A stretch of DNA of 64,000 nucleotides from Roseivivax isoporae LMG 25204. Its GTDB lineage: Bacteria > Pseudomonadota > Alphaproteobacteria > Rhodobacterales > Rhodobacteraceae. The stretch spans positions 144,643 through 208,642 of the forward strand of contig NZ_JAME01000003.1 in assembly GCF_000521865.1 (NCBI RefSeq), in the 5' to 3' direction. Positions 8,443 to 15,400 of the stretch are shown here, in pieces. A model generated the notes under the pieces. The model ran no database searches. It saw only the letters and a list, made by a program, of their open reading frames with translations, and had not been told where the DNA came from. Position 1 is the first letter of the stretch; each line of letters starts with the position of its first letter. The position numbers were made by a program, and so were the translations under genes.

Positions 8443-8487
8443 AGCGACCACCGCGAGGGCGCATCACATATTGAAGGAGATCAGACG

Positions 8488-9108
8488 GTGACCAAACGCA
8501 CCTCTGCCAAGTACAAGCTCGACCGCCGGATGGGCGAGAACATCTGGGGTCGTCCGAAATCCCCGGTCAACCGCCGCGAATACGGCCCCGGCCAGCACGG
8601 CCAACGCCGCAAGGGCAAGATGTCCGACTTCGGCCTGCAGCTTCGCGCCAAGCAGAAGCTCAAGGGCCATTACGGCGACCTGACCGAGAAGCAGTTCCGC
8701 CGCATCTTCGCCGAGGCCGAGCGTGTCCGCGGCGACACCGGCGAGATCCTGATCGGCCTGCTCGAGCGCCGGCTCGACGCGGTCGTCTACCGCGCCAAGT
8801 TCGTGCCGACCGTCTTCGCGGCCCGCCAGTTCGTGAACCACGGCCACGTGCTCGTGAACGGCCGCCGGGTGAACATCCCTTCCTACCGCGTGAAGGAAGG
8901 CGACGTCATCGAGGTGCGCGAGAAGTCCAAGCAGCTCACCTCGGTGCTCGAGGCCGCAGGCCTGCCCGAGCGGGACGTGCCGGATTACCTCGAGGTCGAC
9001 CACTCCAAGATGACCTGCACCTTCGTCCGCCAGCCGGGCCTCGCGGACGTTCCGTTCGCCGTGCAGATGGAACCGAACCTCGTCATCGAATTCTACGCGC
9101 AGAACTGA
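8488..9108 (+). CDS. rpsD: 30S ribosomal protein S4
   Basis: A 206-residue S4 protein, a primary 16S rRNA binder in 30S assembly. The N-terminal [21 protein letters not shown], without the zinc cysteines, is typical of alphaproteobacteria, and the S4 RNA-binding domain ([14 protein letters not shown] ... [14 protein letters not shown]) spans about residues 95-160. The start is GTG with AAGGAGAT seven bases upstream. It stands alone, as is usual in this group, with a clear promoter before it and a strong terminator after it. Confidence 0.97.
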   Translation: MTKRTSAKYKLDRRMGENIWGRPKSPVNRREYGPGQHGQRRKGKMSDFGLQLRAKQKLKGHYGDLTEKQFRRIFAEAERVRGDTGEILIGLLERRLDAVVYRAKFVPTVFAARQFVNHGHVLVNGRRVNIPSYRVKEGDVIEVREKSKQLTSVLEAAGLPERDVPDYLEVDHSKMTCTFVRQPGLADVPFAVQMEPNLVIEFYAQN

Positions 9109-9114
9109 TGCCGC

Positions 9115-9150
9115 GACCCCGCGGCGCCCTTCGGGGCGCGCCGCGGGGTC
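9115..9150 (+). terminator. GC-rich hairpin immediately after rpsD
   Basis: GACCCCGCGGCGC and GCGCCGCGGGGTC form an imperfect long stem starting seven bases past the rpsD stop, without a T run. It probably stabilises the mRNA end ahead of the true terminator further on. Confidence 0.45.
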
Positions 9151-9172
9151 CGCATCGCTGCGCCGCACAACG

Positions 9173-9208
9173 AAGAACCCCCGCAGGCGATCCCTGCGGG
9201 GGTTCTTT
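9173..9208. terminator. Rho-independent terminator between rpsD and the DUF1127 gene
   Basis: A perfect 15-bp stem: AAGAACCCCCGCAGG (9173-9187), loop CGATC, CCTGCGGGGGTTCTT (9193-9207), then T. It lies between two convergent genes and its symmetrical A/T ends suit bidirectional use. Confidence 0.9.
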
Positions 9209-9243
9209 CATGTCCCGGTGCCCGTTCGGGCGTCGTGCGCGGC

Positions 9244-9462
9244 TCAGACGTAGAGGACGTCGGCGAAGACGTGGCGCGCGATGTCCTCGCGGCGGATGCC
9301 GCGGCGGGCGAGTTCCGCGTCGCTCATGGCGTTCAGCGCCTGCATCCTGCGCAGGCGCGAATTGCTTTCCGCGAGCAGGATGAACGGGCGGAACAGCTTC
9401 TCGAAAAAGCCGGTGGCGGTGCCGGTCGCCGGGGCGGCGGCGTCGGTGGATGCGTAGGCCAT
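9244..9462 (-). CDS. DUF1127 (YjiS-like) small protein
   Basis: A 72-residue protein whose C-terminal half, LRRMQALNAMSDAELARRGI followed by RREDIARHVF, is a clear DUF1127 domain, a basic helical motif common in Rhizobiales and Rhodobacteraceae. The frame is open upstream to 9660, but ATG at 9462 has CAGGAGGTTCTGACA before it. In related bacteria short DUF1127 proteins have been linked to RNA binding and stress or phosphate responses; nothing specific is visible here. It converges on rpsD across a shared terminator. Confidence 0.85.
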   Translation of the reverse strand: MAYASTDAAAPATGTATGFFEKLFRPFILLAESNSRLRRMQALNAMSDAELARRGIRREDIARHVFADVLYV

Positions 9463-9758
9463 TGTCAGAACCTCCTGAAAATCTGGCCCTCCCTTTGTCC
9501 ACAGAGCTAGATGCCGCAGCGCGGCATAACCAGTCCCAAGGCTGCAAGCCCGGCACCCGGGACATGCATGGCTCGGTCCCCGGAACGAAAAAGGGACGGT
9601 CCGAAGACCGCCCCCGCGTTCTGAAAAGGATGCGTAAAATCGCTCTGGTCTGGCCGCCACCGGATGGGGACAGGCAGCGGTCGGTCACTGTCGCGGTGCC
9701 CCAGTATCAGCCGCGCATGACAGTACGACGAAATCCAGGCGAAGGTTTTCGGACGCGC

Positions 9759-10937
9759 CTATCCGGTCGCGGCCAGAGCGCTGACCGCGCCGCTCGACTG
9801 CACGAACCGGTCGGCCGCCTCTCCCGCCAGGTGGGCGATGCGTCCCGCGCAGATCGTGCCCTCGATCGACCGGGTCCGCGCGTTCACCAGCGTGAGGTCG
9901 GCGCGGCGGCCGTAGTCGATCACGCCGCGGTCCGGCAGGCGCAGGATCTCGGCGGGCCCGGATGAAATCAGGGCCCAGGCCTGCGGCAGGGACAGCGTGC
10001 CGGCCTCGACCAGCCCGAACGCCGCGTCGGCCAGCGCCGAATAGACCCCGTTCGAAATCAACGCGCTGCAGAGCCCGTCGCGGACGAGGTCGTGGGCGGT
10101 CCCGGACTCGTCCAGGACCTGCGCGGCCGGGACCGCGACCGGGTCGCCCACGGCGCGCGACAGGGCGGCGGCCTTGCGGCTCACGGGGCGGGCACACAGC
10201 TTGGCGCCGATCATCGCCCAGGTCTCGCGCGTCTCGCCGTCGGCGTCGTCGAGGCTGCCATAGGTCACGCCCAGCGTGTCGAAGCCCTCGGCGAGCCGGC
10301 AGAGGTGGCGCGGCACCTCGCGCCGTTCCCCGGCGGCCCGCCGCATCCGGCTGGCGAGGTCGGCGCGCGCGCCCGGCAGGGACGGCGCGGCGCCGGAGCG
10401 CACGAGCTGCGACAGCCGGTCGGTGAACAGCACGAGGTCGACACGGTGGCGGCGCACGGCGGCGAGGAGCGCGTCGCGCGTCTCGACCGTGTGGGTCTCG
10501 CAGGACAGCGAGACGCGCAGGTCGATGAGCCCGCGGGTCGCCACGAAGCCCTCGTGCGCGGCGAGGAAGGCCTGCGCGGCCTCGGGTGCGGCGGTGCCGC
10601 CCTCCCAGCTCCACCCCTGCGCGATCCAGGCGGTGGTGACGCCGTTCGCGGCGGCCTCGCGCTCGATCGCGGCGAGGAAGGTCGCCGTGTGGCGGGCACC
10701 GGCGTGCTGTGGAACCGCGTGCTGGGGGATCGGGCGTTCGGCGTGAAGGTCGACGATGCCCGGCAGGACGAGGAAGCCCGACAGGTCGACCTCGGGCAGC
10801 GGGCCCTTCGAGATGCGGCCGTCCTCGATGGCCACCGACCGCCGCTGCAACATGCCGCCACGCAGCACCGTCGCCCCGGTCAGGCGGACGCGCACGGACC
10901 GCGCACGGGGCGGCAGGACGGGACGGATCTCGGTCAT
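9759..10937 (-). CDS. PhnM-like amidohydrolase-fold protein, metal ligands apparently lost
   Basis: A 392-residue protein resembling PhnM (alpha-D-ribose 1-methylphosphonate 5-triphosphate diphosphatase). It has the LPGIVDLH segment and the C-terminal ADAAFGLVEAGTL ... PAEILRLPDRGVIDYGRRADL block. Compared with PhnM as I remember it, HTD is HAE, the SHDD segment is SLDD, and the SSDYYP catalytic aspartate region is ISNGVYS, so most metal-binding positions are altered. No other phn genes are present. It follows the LacI gene on the same strand. ATG at 10937 or 10940 is possible and no strong ribosome site is seen. It may be a non-catalytic paralogue or an enzyme with new specificity. Confidence 0.65.
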   Translation of the reverse strand: MTEIRPVLPPRARSVRVRLTGATVLRGGMLQRRSVAIEDGRISKGPLPEVDLSGFLVLPGIVDLHAERPIPQHAVPQHAGARHTATFLAAIEREAAANGVTTAWIAQGWSWEGGTAAPEAAQAFLAAHEGFVATRGLIDLRVSLSCETHTVETRDALLAAVRRHRVDLVLFTDRLSQLVRSGAAPSLPGARADLASRMRRAAGERREVPRHLCRLAEGFDTLGVTYGSLDDADGETRETWAMIGAKLCARPVSRKAAALSRAVGDPVAVPAAQVLDESGTAHDLVRDGLCSALISNGVYSALADAAFGLVEAGTLSLPQAWALISSGPAEILRLPDRGVIDYGRRADLTLVNARTRSIEGTICAGRIAHLAGEAADRFVQSSGAVSALAATG

Positions 10938-11026
10938 CATGCAGGGTGTTCTATCGCCCCAACATGTCGCGGGAATGACAACCTTCCCCTGTGTTTGCAG
11001 GCCGTATCTCGCGCGCGGGCGGGCCC

Positions 11027-12052
11027 TCAGCGGCGCTTCAGCGTCTCGCCGTAGCTGATCGTCGGCGTGAGCTCGATCACCTTCTCGGCCGCGCTGGCGG
11101 GATCGGCGACGCGCGCGGCGATGATCTGCGCCGCCTTGCGTCCGATCTCGGCCCGGCAGGCGTCCATGGTGGCGAGCTTGCGCGGCAGCCCGTCGAGCAG
11201 TTCCACGCCGTTGAAGCCGGCCAGTCCGACCTGCCCGGGCACGTCCACGCCGAGGTCGAGCAGGTGCAGAAGCCCACCTGCACCGATCATGTCGTTGGAG
11301 TAGTAGAGGAAATCGAGCTCTGGCGTGCGTTCGAGGATGGTGCGCGTCATCTCGCGCCCCTTGGCCAGCGCGGAGCCGCCCGAGTAGAACTCCTGGTCGG
11401 CGACCTCGATCCCGTGCTTGGCCAGGTGTTCCGTGAAACCCTCGAAGCGTTTGCGCGCCCGGTGGTCGAGCGGCATCTTGGTCCCGAGAAAGCCGATCTG
11501 GGTGTAGCCTGCGCGGATGATGGCACGGGCCATCTCGCGTCCCGCCCGGCGGTGCGAGATGCCCACGGCGGCGTCCACGGGGGTGCCGTCGGTGTCCATG
11601 ATCTCGACCACCGGGATGCCGCTGGCCTTGAGCATGGCCCGCGAGGCGTCGGAGTGTTCGAGCCCCGCGATGATGACGCCCGAGGGCCGCCACGACAGCA
11701 TCTCGTAGAGGACGCGCTCCTCCTTTTCCGGCAGGTAGTCGGTCACGCCCACGACGGGCTGCAGGTCGGTCTCCTCCAGCTCCTGGCTGATGCCGGACAT
11801 GACCTCGGGAAACACCATGTTGCGCAGCGACGGGATGATGACGGCGACGAGGTTCACCCGCTGGCTCGCCAGCGCGCCCGCGATCTTGTTCGGCACGTAG
11901 CCGAGCGCCTTGGCGGCCTCGAGCACACGTTCGCGGGTGGCCTGGCTCACGTCGCCGCGGTTGCGCAGCACGCGGCTCACGGTCATTTCGGACACGCCCG
12001 ACGCTTCGGAGACGTCGCGCAGGGTGAGCGGGCGGTGATCGGTCGGCGCCAA
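11027..12052 (-). CDS. LacI family transcriptional regulator (GntR-like)
   Basis: A 341-residue LacI/GalR regulator. The helix-turn-helix LTLRDVSEASGVSEMTVSRV lies at residues 9-28 and the hinge helix NKIAGALASQRV follows at about 55-66. The periplasmic-binding-protein-like effector domain fills the rest, with the overall look of the gluconate-repressor (GntR) subgroup. The start is TTG at 12052, with AGGAGA six bases before it, and no other start precedes the HTH. Sequences resembling its likely operator occur just upstream and between the divergent amidohydrolase and molybdenum-hydroxylase operons, so it probably controls this catabolic locus. The effector is unknown. Confidence 0.88.
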   Translation of the reverse strand: MAPTDHRPLTLRDVSEASGVSEMTVSRVLRNRGDVSQATRERVLEAAKALGYVPNKIAGALASQRVNLVAVIIPSLRNMVFPEVMSGISQELEETDLQPVVGVTDYLPEKEERVLYEMLSWRPSGVIIAGLEHSDASRAMLKASGIPVVEIMDTDGTPVDAAVGISHRRAGREMARAIIRAGYTQIGFLGTKMPLDHRARKRFEGFTEHLAKHGIEVADQEFYSGGSALAKGREMTRTILERTPELDFLYYSNDMIGAGGLLHLLDLGVDVPGQVGLAGFNGVELLDGLPRKLATMDACRAEIGRKAAQIIAARVADPASAAEKVIELTPTISYGETLKRR

Positions 12053-12076
12053 CGCGGGTCTCCTGTCGGGATGCTG

Positions 12077-12090
12077 TCGTATGCTAGCGC
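12077..12090 (-). promoter_or_regulatory. Operator-like site overlapping the LacI gene promoter
   Basis: On the minus strand GCTAGCATACGACA closely matches GTTAGCATACGAAT at 14483-14496. TCGTATGCTA (12077-12086) is identical in both. TAGCAT within it can serve as a -10 element 18 bases after TTGTGC. This suggests autoregulation of the LacI-type regulator. Confidence 0.5.
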
Positions 12091-12130
12091 GAAGCCGCGT
12101 GGCCGCACAAGCGACGGGCGCGCGGCGGGG

Positions 12131-13051
12131 TCAGGCGACCGACGCGATGTAGCCCGCGATCATCAGGTCGAGATGCGCGCCGCCGCCGTTCTTGAAGACC
12201 GTGATGTCCCGGGGACTTGTGCGCCCCTCGGCGCCGGCGGCGAGATCGTAGAGATCGGCCCGCACGTCGGCCTCGCGGAGCGCGCCCGAGGCGAGCGGGA
12301 TCATCAGCTCGCCGATGTGGTGCAGCGTGGTCTCGCGGCTGTCGACGAAGAGCCGTCCGCCCGCGATCAGCGCGTCGTCGGCCTCGCGCATGTCGGCCTT
12401 GAAGGCGCCGATCAGGTCGACATGCGTGCCGGGCCGGATCCAGTCGCCGCGGAGGATCGGCGTGCGGGTCATGGTGGCGGTCGAGACGATGTCGGCCTCG
12501 GCCGCCGCGGCGGCGAGATCCGGTGCGGGCTCGACCGGCAGGCCCTCGTCGCGGAAAGGTTCGGCGAAGGCGCGGGCCTTGTCGGCGTCGCGGGCCCAGA
12601 CCGCGATGCGCTCGAGCCCCGGAAAGATCGCGCTGTAGGCGCGCACCAGAGACCGCGCCACCGTGCCTGCGCCGACGACGAGCAGCGTGCGGCTGTCGGG
12701 CCGCGCGAGCAGCTCGGCGCCCAGCACCGAATCGGCCGCGGTCTTGAACTCGGTGACGAGCCGGCTCTCGATCACCGCGGAGAGCGCTCCATCCCCGGGG
12801 GCGAAGACCAGCATCGCGCCCTGCACCGTGGGCAGGCCGCGCGCCGCGTTCCCGGCCACGACGCTCACGGACTTCACGCCGTAGCCGAGGTCGGGAATGT
12901 AGGCCGCGCGCGACAGGAGCGTCGCGTCGGAGGGCCCGAGGAAGGTGTCGCCGATCTCGGCCCGCGGGCGGCGGTGGCCCGCGAGGATCGCGTCGCAGGC
13001 GCCGCGCCAGCTCAGCCGGTGGGCGGTGGCGTCGTGGGTGATGAGCTTCAT
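12131..13051 (-). CDS. Ornithine cyclodeaminase / mu-crystallin family protein
   Basis: A 306-residue Rossmann-fold protein of the OCD/mu-crystallin family, whose members include ornithine cyclodeaminase and imine reductases acting on cyclic ketimines such as pyrroline- or piperideine-2-carboxylate. The NAD(P) loop VVGAGTVARS is at 126-135, Lys60 of GYGVKSV is the usual substrate-contact lysine, and the conserved E(F)KTAADS segment is at 101-108. It sits 60 bases downstream of the enamidase-like gene, so it is likely part of the same N-heterocycle pathway, perhaps reducing or deaminating a ring-derived imine. The exact substrate cannot be inferred. Confidence 0.78.
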   Translation of the reverse strand: MKLITHDATAHRLSWRGACDAILAGHRRPRAEIGDTFLGPSDATLLSRAAYIPDLGYGVKSVSVVAGNAARGLPTVQGAMLVFAPGDGALSAVIESRLVTEFKTAADSVLGAELLARPDSRTLLVVGAGTVARSLVRAYSAIFPGLERIAVWARDADKARAFAEPFRDEGLPVEPAPDLAAAAAEADIVSTATMTRTPILRGDWIRPGTHVDLIGAFKADMREADDALIAGGRLFVDSRETTLHHIGELMIPLASGALREADVRADLYDLAAGAEGRTSPRDITVFKNGGGAHLDLMIAGYIASVA

Positions 13052-13111
13052 GGCATCCAGTTGGCACCGCGAATGGCGCGCGCCGTCAAGCCCTTCCGCG
13101 GGGTTGCCGGG

Positions 13112-14299
13112 TCAGGCCAGCGCGCCGCGCACGAGTTCCGGCAGCCGCGTGGCGGGCGGCGTGTTGCGCGACCGCGCGGTGCGCGGCAGCCCGTCGATCA
13201 CCGTCATGCCGACGCCCGGAAGGTTGCCGAGCGCCACGGATTCGAGCAGGTCGCGCCCCGGCGCATGCTGGGCCTGGTCCATCAGCACGAAATCCGCCGC
13301 GCGACCGACCTCGATCATCCCGCAATCGAGCTCGCGCCGCCGCGCGGTGTTGCCCGAGCCGAAACAGAACGCGATCTCGGCCGGCACGTTGCCGAGGGCG
13401 GACAGCATCGCGATCATCCGCAGGATGCCCAGGGGCTGCACGCCCGATCCCGCCGGCCCGTCGGTGCCGAGGATGATCTGGTCGAGCTTGCCCAGTTCCC
13501 GTGCGGTGTTGAGCGTGAGCAGCGCCGCGCGCTCGTTGCCGTTGTGCACGATCTCGAGCGCGGCGGTGCAGGTCTCGCAGAGACAGGTGATCTGGTCGTC
13601 GGGCAGGGCGGAATGGCCGCCGTTGATGTGCCCCACCACGTCGGTGCCGGTCTCGAGCACCATGTCCGCGTCGATGAGGCCGGAGCCCGGGATCGACGGG
13701 CCGCCGGTGTGGATCGTCGACTGGATGCCGTGCTTGCGCGCCCACTCGACCATCTGGCGGGCGGTCTTGCCGTCCTTGACCGAGCCGAGGCCCACCTCGC
13801 CCATGAGCCGCACGCCGGCCGCCGCGAGCTCCGCGAAATCGTGCTCCTCCATCCCGTGCTCGATCACCGGGGCGCCGGCATGGACCTTGACGCCCGAGGG
13901 GCGGAAATTCTCGTACCAGCGCTGCGCGGCGATCGACATCGCCTTGAGCCCGACGATGTCCTTGGGCCGGCCCGGCATGTGCACCTCGCCGGCCGAGATC
14001 ATGGTGGTGACGCCGCCGTGCAGGGTCGAATCGATCCAGTGGAGCTGCTGCTGGCGGGGCGTGTAGTCGCCCACGACCGGGTGCACGTGACTGTCGATGA
14101 GCCCCGGCGCCAGCGCCGCGCCGTGCGCGTCGATCTCGTGGGTCGCCCCCTCGATGTCGATGTCGCCCGCGCGCCCGATGGCGGTGATCCGGCCGCCCTC
14201 CGCGACCACGCAATCGGCATCGAGGATCGGCTCCTCCATCCGGCCCGACAGCATCAGGCCCACGTTGCGGATGACCAGTTTCTGCGTCGTGTCGGACAT
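13112..14299 (-). CDS. Amidohydrolase, enamidase-like
   Basis: A 395-residue metal-dependent amidohydrolase. HVH at 71-73 starts the metal site; further ligands are probably His197 (STIHTGG), His224 (GHINGGHS) and Asp280 (LGTDGPAGSG). These motifs and the length fit enamidase of Eubacterium barkeri, which opens the ring of 6-oxo-1,4,5,6-tetrahydronicotinate to 2-formylglutarate and ammonium. The divergent neighbour operon encodes a 6-hydroxynicotinate-reductase-like protein that would supply this substrate. ATG preceded by AGGAGCTGTCC fixes the start. Its promoter region carries a LacI-type operator. Other cyclic-amide substrates are possible. Confidence 0.78.
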   Translation of the reverse strand: MSDTTQKLVIRNVGLMLSGRMEEPILDADCVVAEGGRITAIGRAGDIDIEGATHEIDAHGAALAPGLIDSHVHPVVGDYTPRQQQLHWIDSTLHGGVTTMISAGEVHMPGRPKDIVGLKAMSIAAQRWYENFRPSGVKVHAGAPVIEHGMEEHDFAELAAAGVRLMGEVGLGSVKDGKTARQMVEWARKHGIQSTIHTGGPSIPGSGLIDADMVLETGTDVVGHINGGHSALPDDQITCLCETCTAALEIVHNGNERAALLTLNTARELGKLDQIILGTDGPAGSGVQPLGILRMIAMLSALGNVPAEIAFCFGSGNTARRRELDCGMIEVGRAADFVLMDQAQHAPGRDLLESVALGNLPGVGMTVIDGLPRTARSRNTPPATRLPELVRGALA

Positions 14300-14328
14300 C
14301 GGACAGCTCCTGCGGCGTTGGAAAAGTT

Positions 14329-14363
14329 TGTTTGAACGCTAACAGCTTCGGCGCGCCGATCAA
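14329..14363 (-). promoter_or_regulatory. Promoter and LacI-type operator of the enamidase-like gene
   Basis: On the minus strand TTGATC (14363-14358) and TAGCGT (14341-14336) are 16 bases apart. Over the -10 lies TGTTAGCGTTCAAACA (14344-14329), an imperfect palindrome with TGTT/AACA ends. The same GTTAGC core recurs at 14483-14496 and in variant form at 12077-12090. Confidence 0.55.
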
Positions 14364-14453
14364 GCGCCCGGTGCGCGCGGCCTGCGCGGCGCGCGGCGCT
14401 GCCCGGGAAAGGGGCGCCGGCGGGGTGCGGACGCACCGGCCGCGCGATTGTCG

Positions 14454-14496
14454 TTGACAGGAGCACCCGTGGCGATTTCTTATTCGTATGCTAACA
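14454..14496 (+). promoter_or_regulatory. Promoter and operator of the molybdenum-hydroxylase operon
   Basis: TTGACA (14454-14459) is followed after 17 bases by TTCTTA (14477-14482). The operator-like TATTCGTATGCTAACA (14481-14496) overlaps the -10 and start site, a classic position for a repressor. It shares TCGTATGCTA with the site before the LacI gene. Confidence 0.55.
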
Positions 14497-14554
14497 AGTT
14501 TTTCGCAGCGGGACCGGGCCGCGCAGGCGGTGCCCGGTCGAGAGTGAGGCGGCG

Positions 14555-15400
14555 ATGCCCTATCTTGCCCCGACCCGGCTCGACGAGGCCCTGGACGCCC
14601 TGACCGAGGGCGCGGCCATCATCGCGGGCGGCACAGACTGGTATCCGGCACAGGGCACGCGGCCCTTCGCGGGCACGCTGCTCGACGTGACCCGGATCGA
14701 GGGGATGCGCGGCATCGCACGGGCCGCGGACGACAAGGGCTGGCGGATCGGCGCGGCGACCACCTGGACCGACGTGGCGCGCGCGGACATGCTGCCGCCC
14801 GCCTGCGACGGGCTGCGCGCTGCCGCACGCGCCGTGGGCGGCATCCAGATCCAGAACGCGGCCACCGTGGCGGGCAATCTCTGCAACGCCTCGCCGGCCG
14901 CCGACGGGGTGCCTCCACTCCTCGCGCTCGACGCCGAGGTGGAGCTGACGGGCCCGCGCGGCGCGCGCCGGCTGCCCCTCGCGGAGTTCGTGACCGGCGT
15001 CCGGCGCACCGCGCGCGCCCCGGACGAGCTGGTGACGGCGCTCGTGCTTCCCGACCCGCCCGAAGGAGCGCATGGCAGCTTCGTCAAGCTCGGGGCGCGC
15101 GCCTACCTCGTCATCTCGATCGTCATGGTGGCGGCCGTCGTGTCGGTGACCGCCGGCCGCGTGCGCGGTGCACGGATCGCCGTCGGCGCGGCCTCACCCG
15201 TCGCGGTGCGCCTGCCTGCGCTCGAGGCGGCGCTCGAGGACTGCGCGCTTGGCGAGGTCGACGCGGTCGTCGCCGCGCATGCCCCGTTTCCGGCACTGAC
15301 GCCCGTGGACGACATCCGCGCCAGCGCCGCCTACCGGCACGAGGCGGCCGCCGAGGCGGTGCGCCGCGCGCTCGCCGCCGCCACGCGAGGAGACGCATGA
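14555..15400 (+). CDS. Xanthine dehydrogenase family protein, FAD-binding subunit
   Basis: A 281-residue FAD-binding medium subunit of a molybdenum hydroxylase. The FAD contacts IIAGGTDWYP (about 32-41) and VGGIQIQNAATVAGNLCNASPAAD (about 95-118, given in part) are the two signature loops of the CoxM/XdhB class. It would pass electrons from the iron-sulfur centres to an acceptor. The stop overlaps the start of the next subunit gene by four bases (ATGA), so subunits are translationally coupled. It is the first gene of the operon that also encodes the 6-hydroxynicotinate-reductase-like protein, so the complex probably hydroxylates an N-heteroaromatic ring such as nicotinate. Confidence 0.88.
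   Translation: MPYLAPTRLDEALDALTEGAAIIAGGTDWYPAQGTRPFAGTLLDVTRIEGMRGIARAADDKGWRIGAATTWTDVARADMLPPACDGLRAAARAVGGIQIQNAATVAGNLCNASPAADGVPPLLALDAEVELTGPRGARRLPLAEFVTGVRRTARAPDELVTALVLPDPPEGAHGSFVKLGARAYLVISIVMVAAVVSVTAGRVRGARIAVGAASPVAVRLPALEAALEDCALGEVDAVVAAHAPFPALTPVDDIRASAAYRHEAAAEAVRRALAAATRGDA

Noticed and set aside
10991..14335. A 1114-codon plus-strand open frame across the LacI, OCD and amidohydrolase genes
   Set aside because: Same reason: an antisense frame over three recognisable genes, with no domain and no ribosome site.
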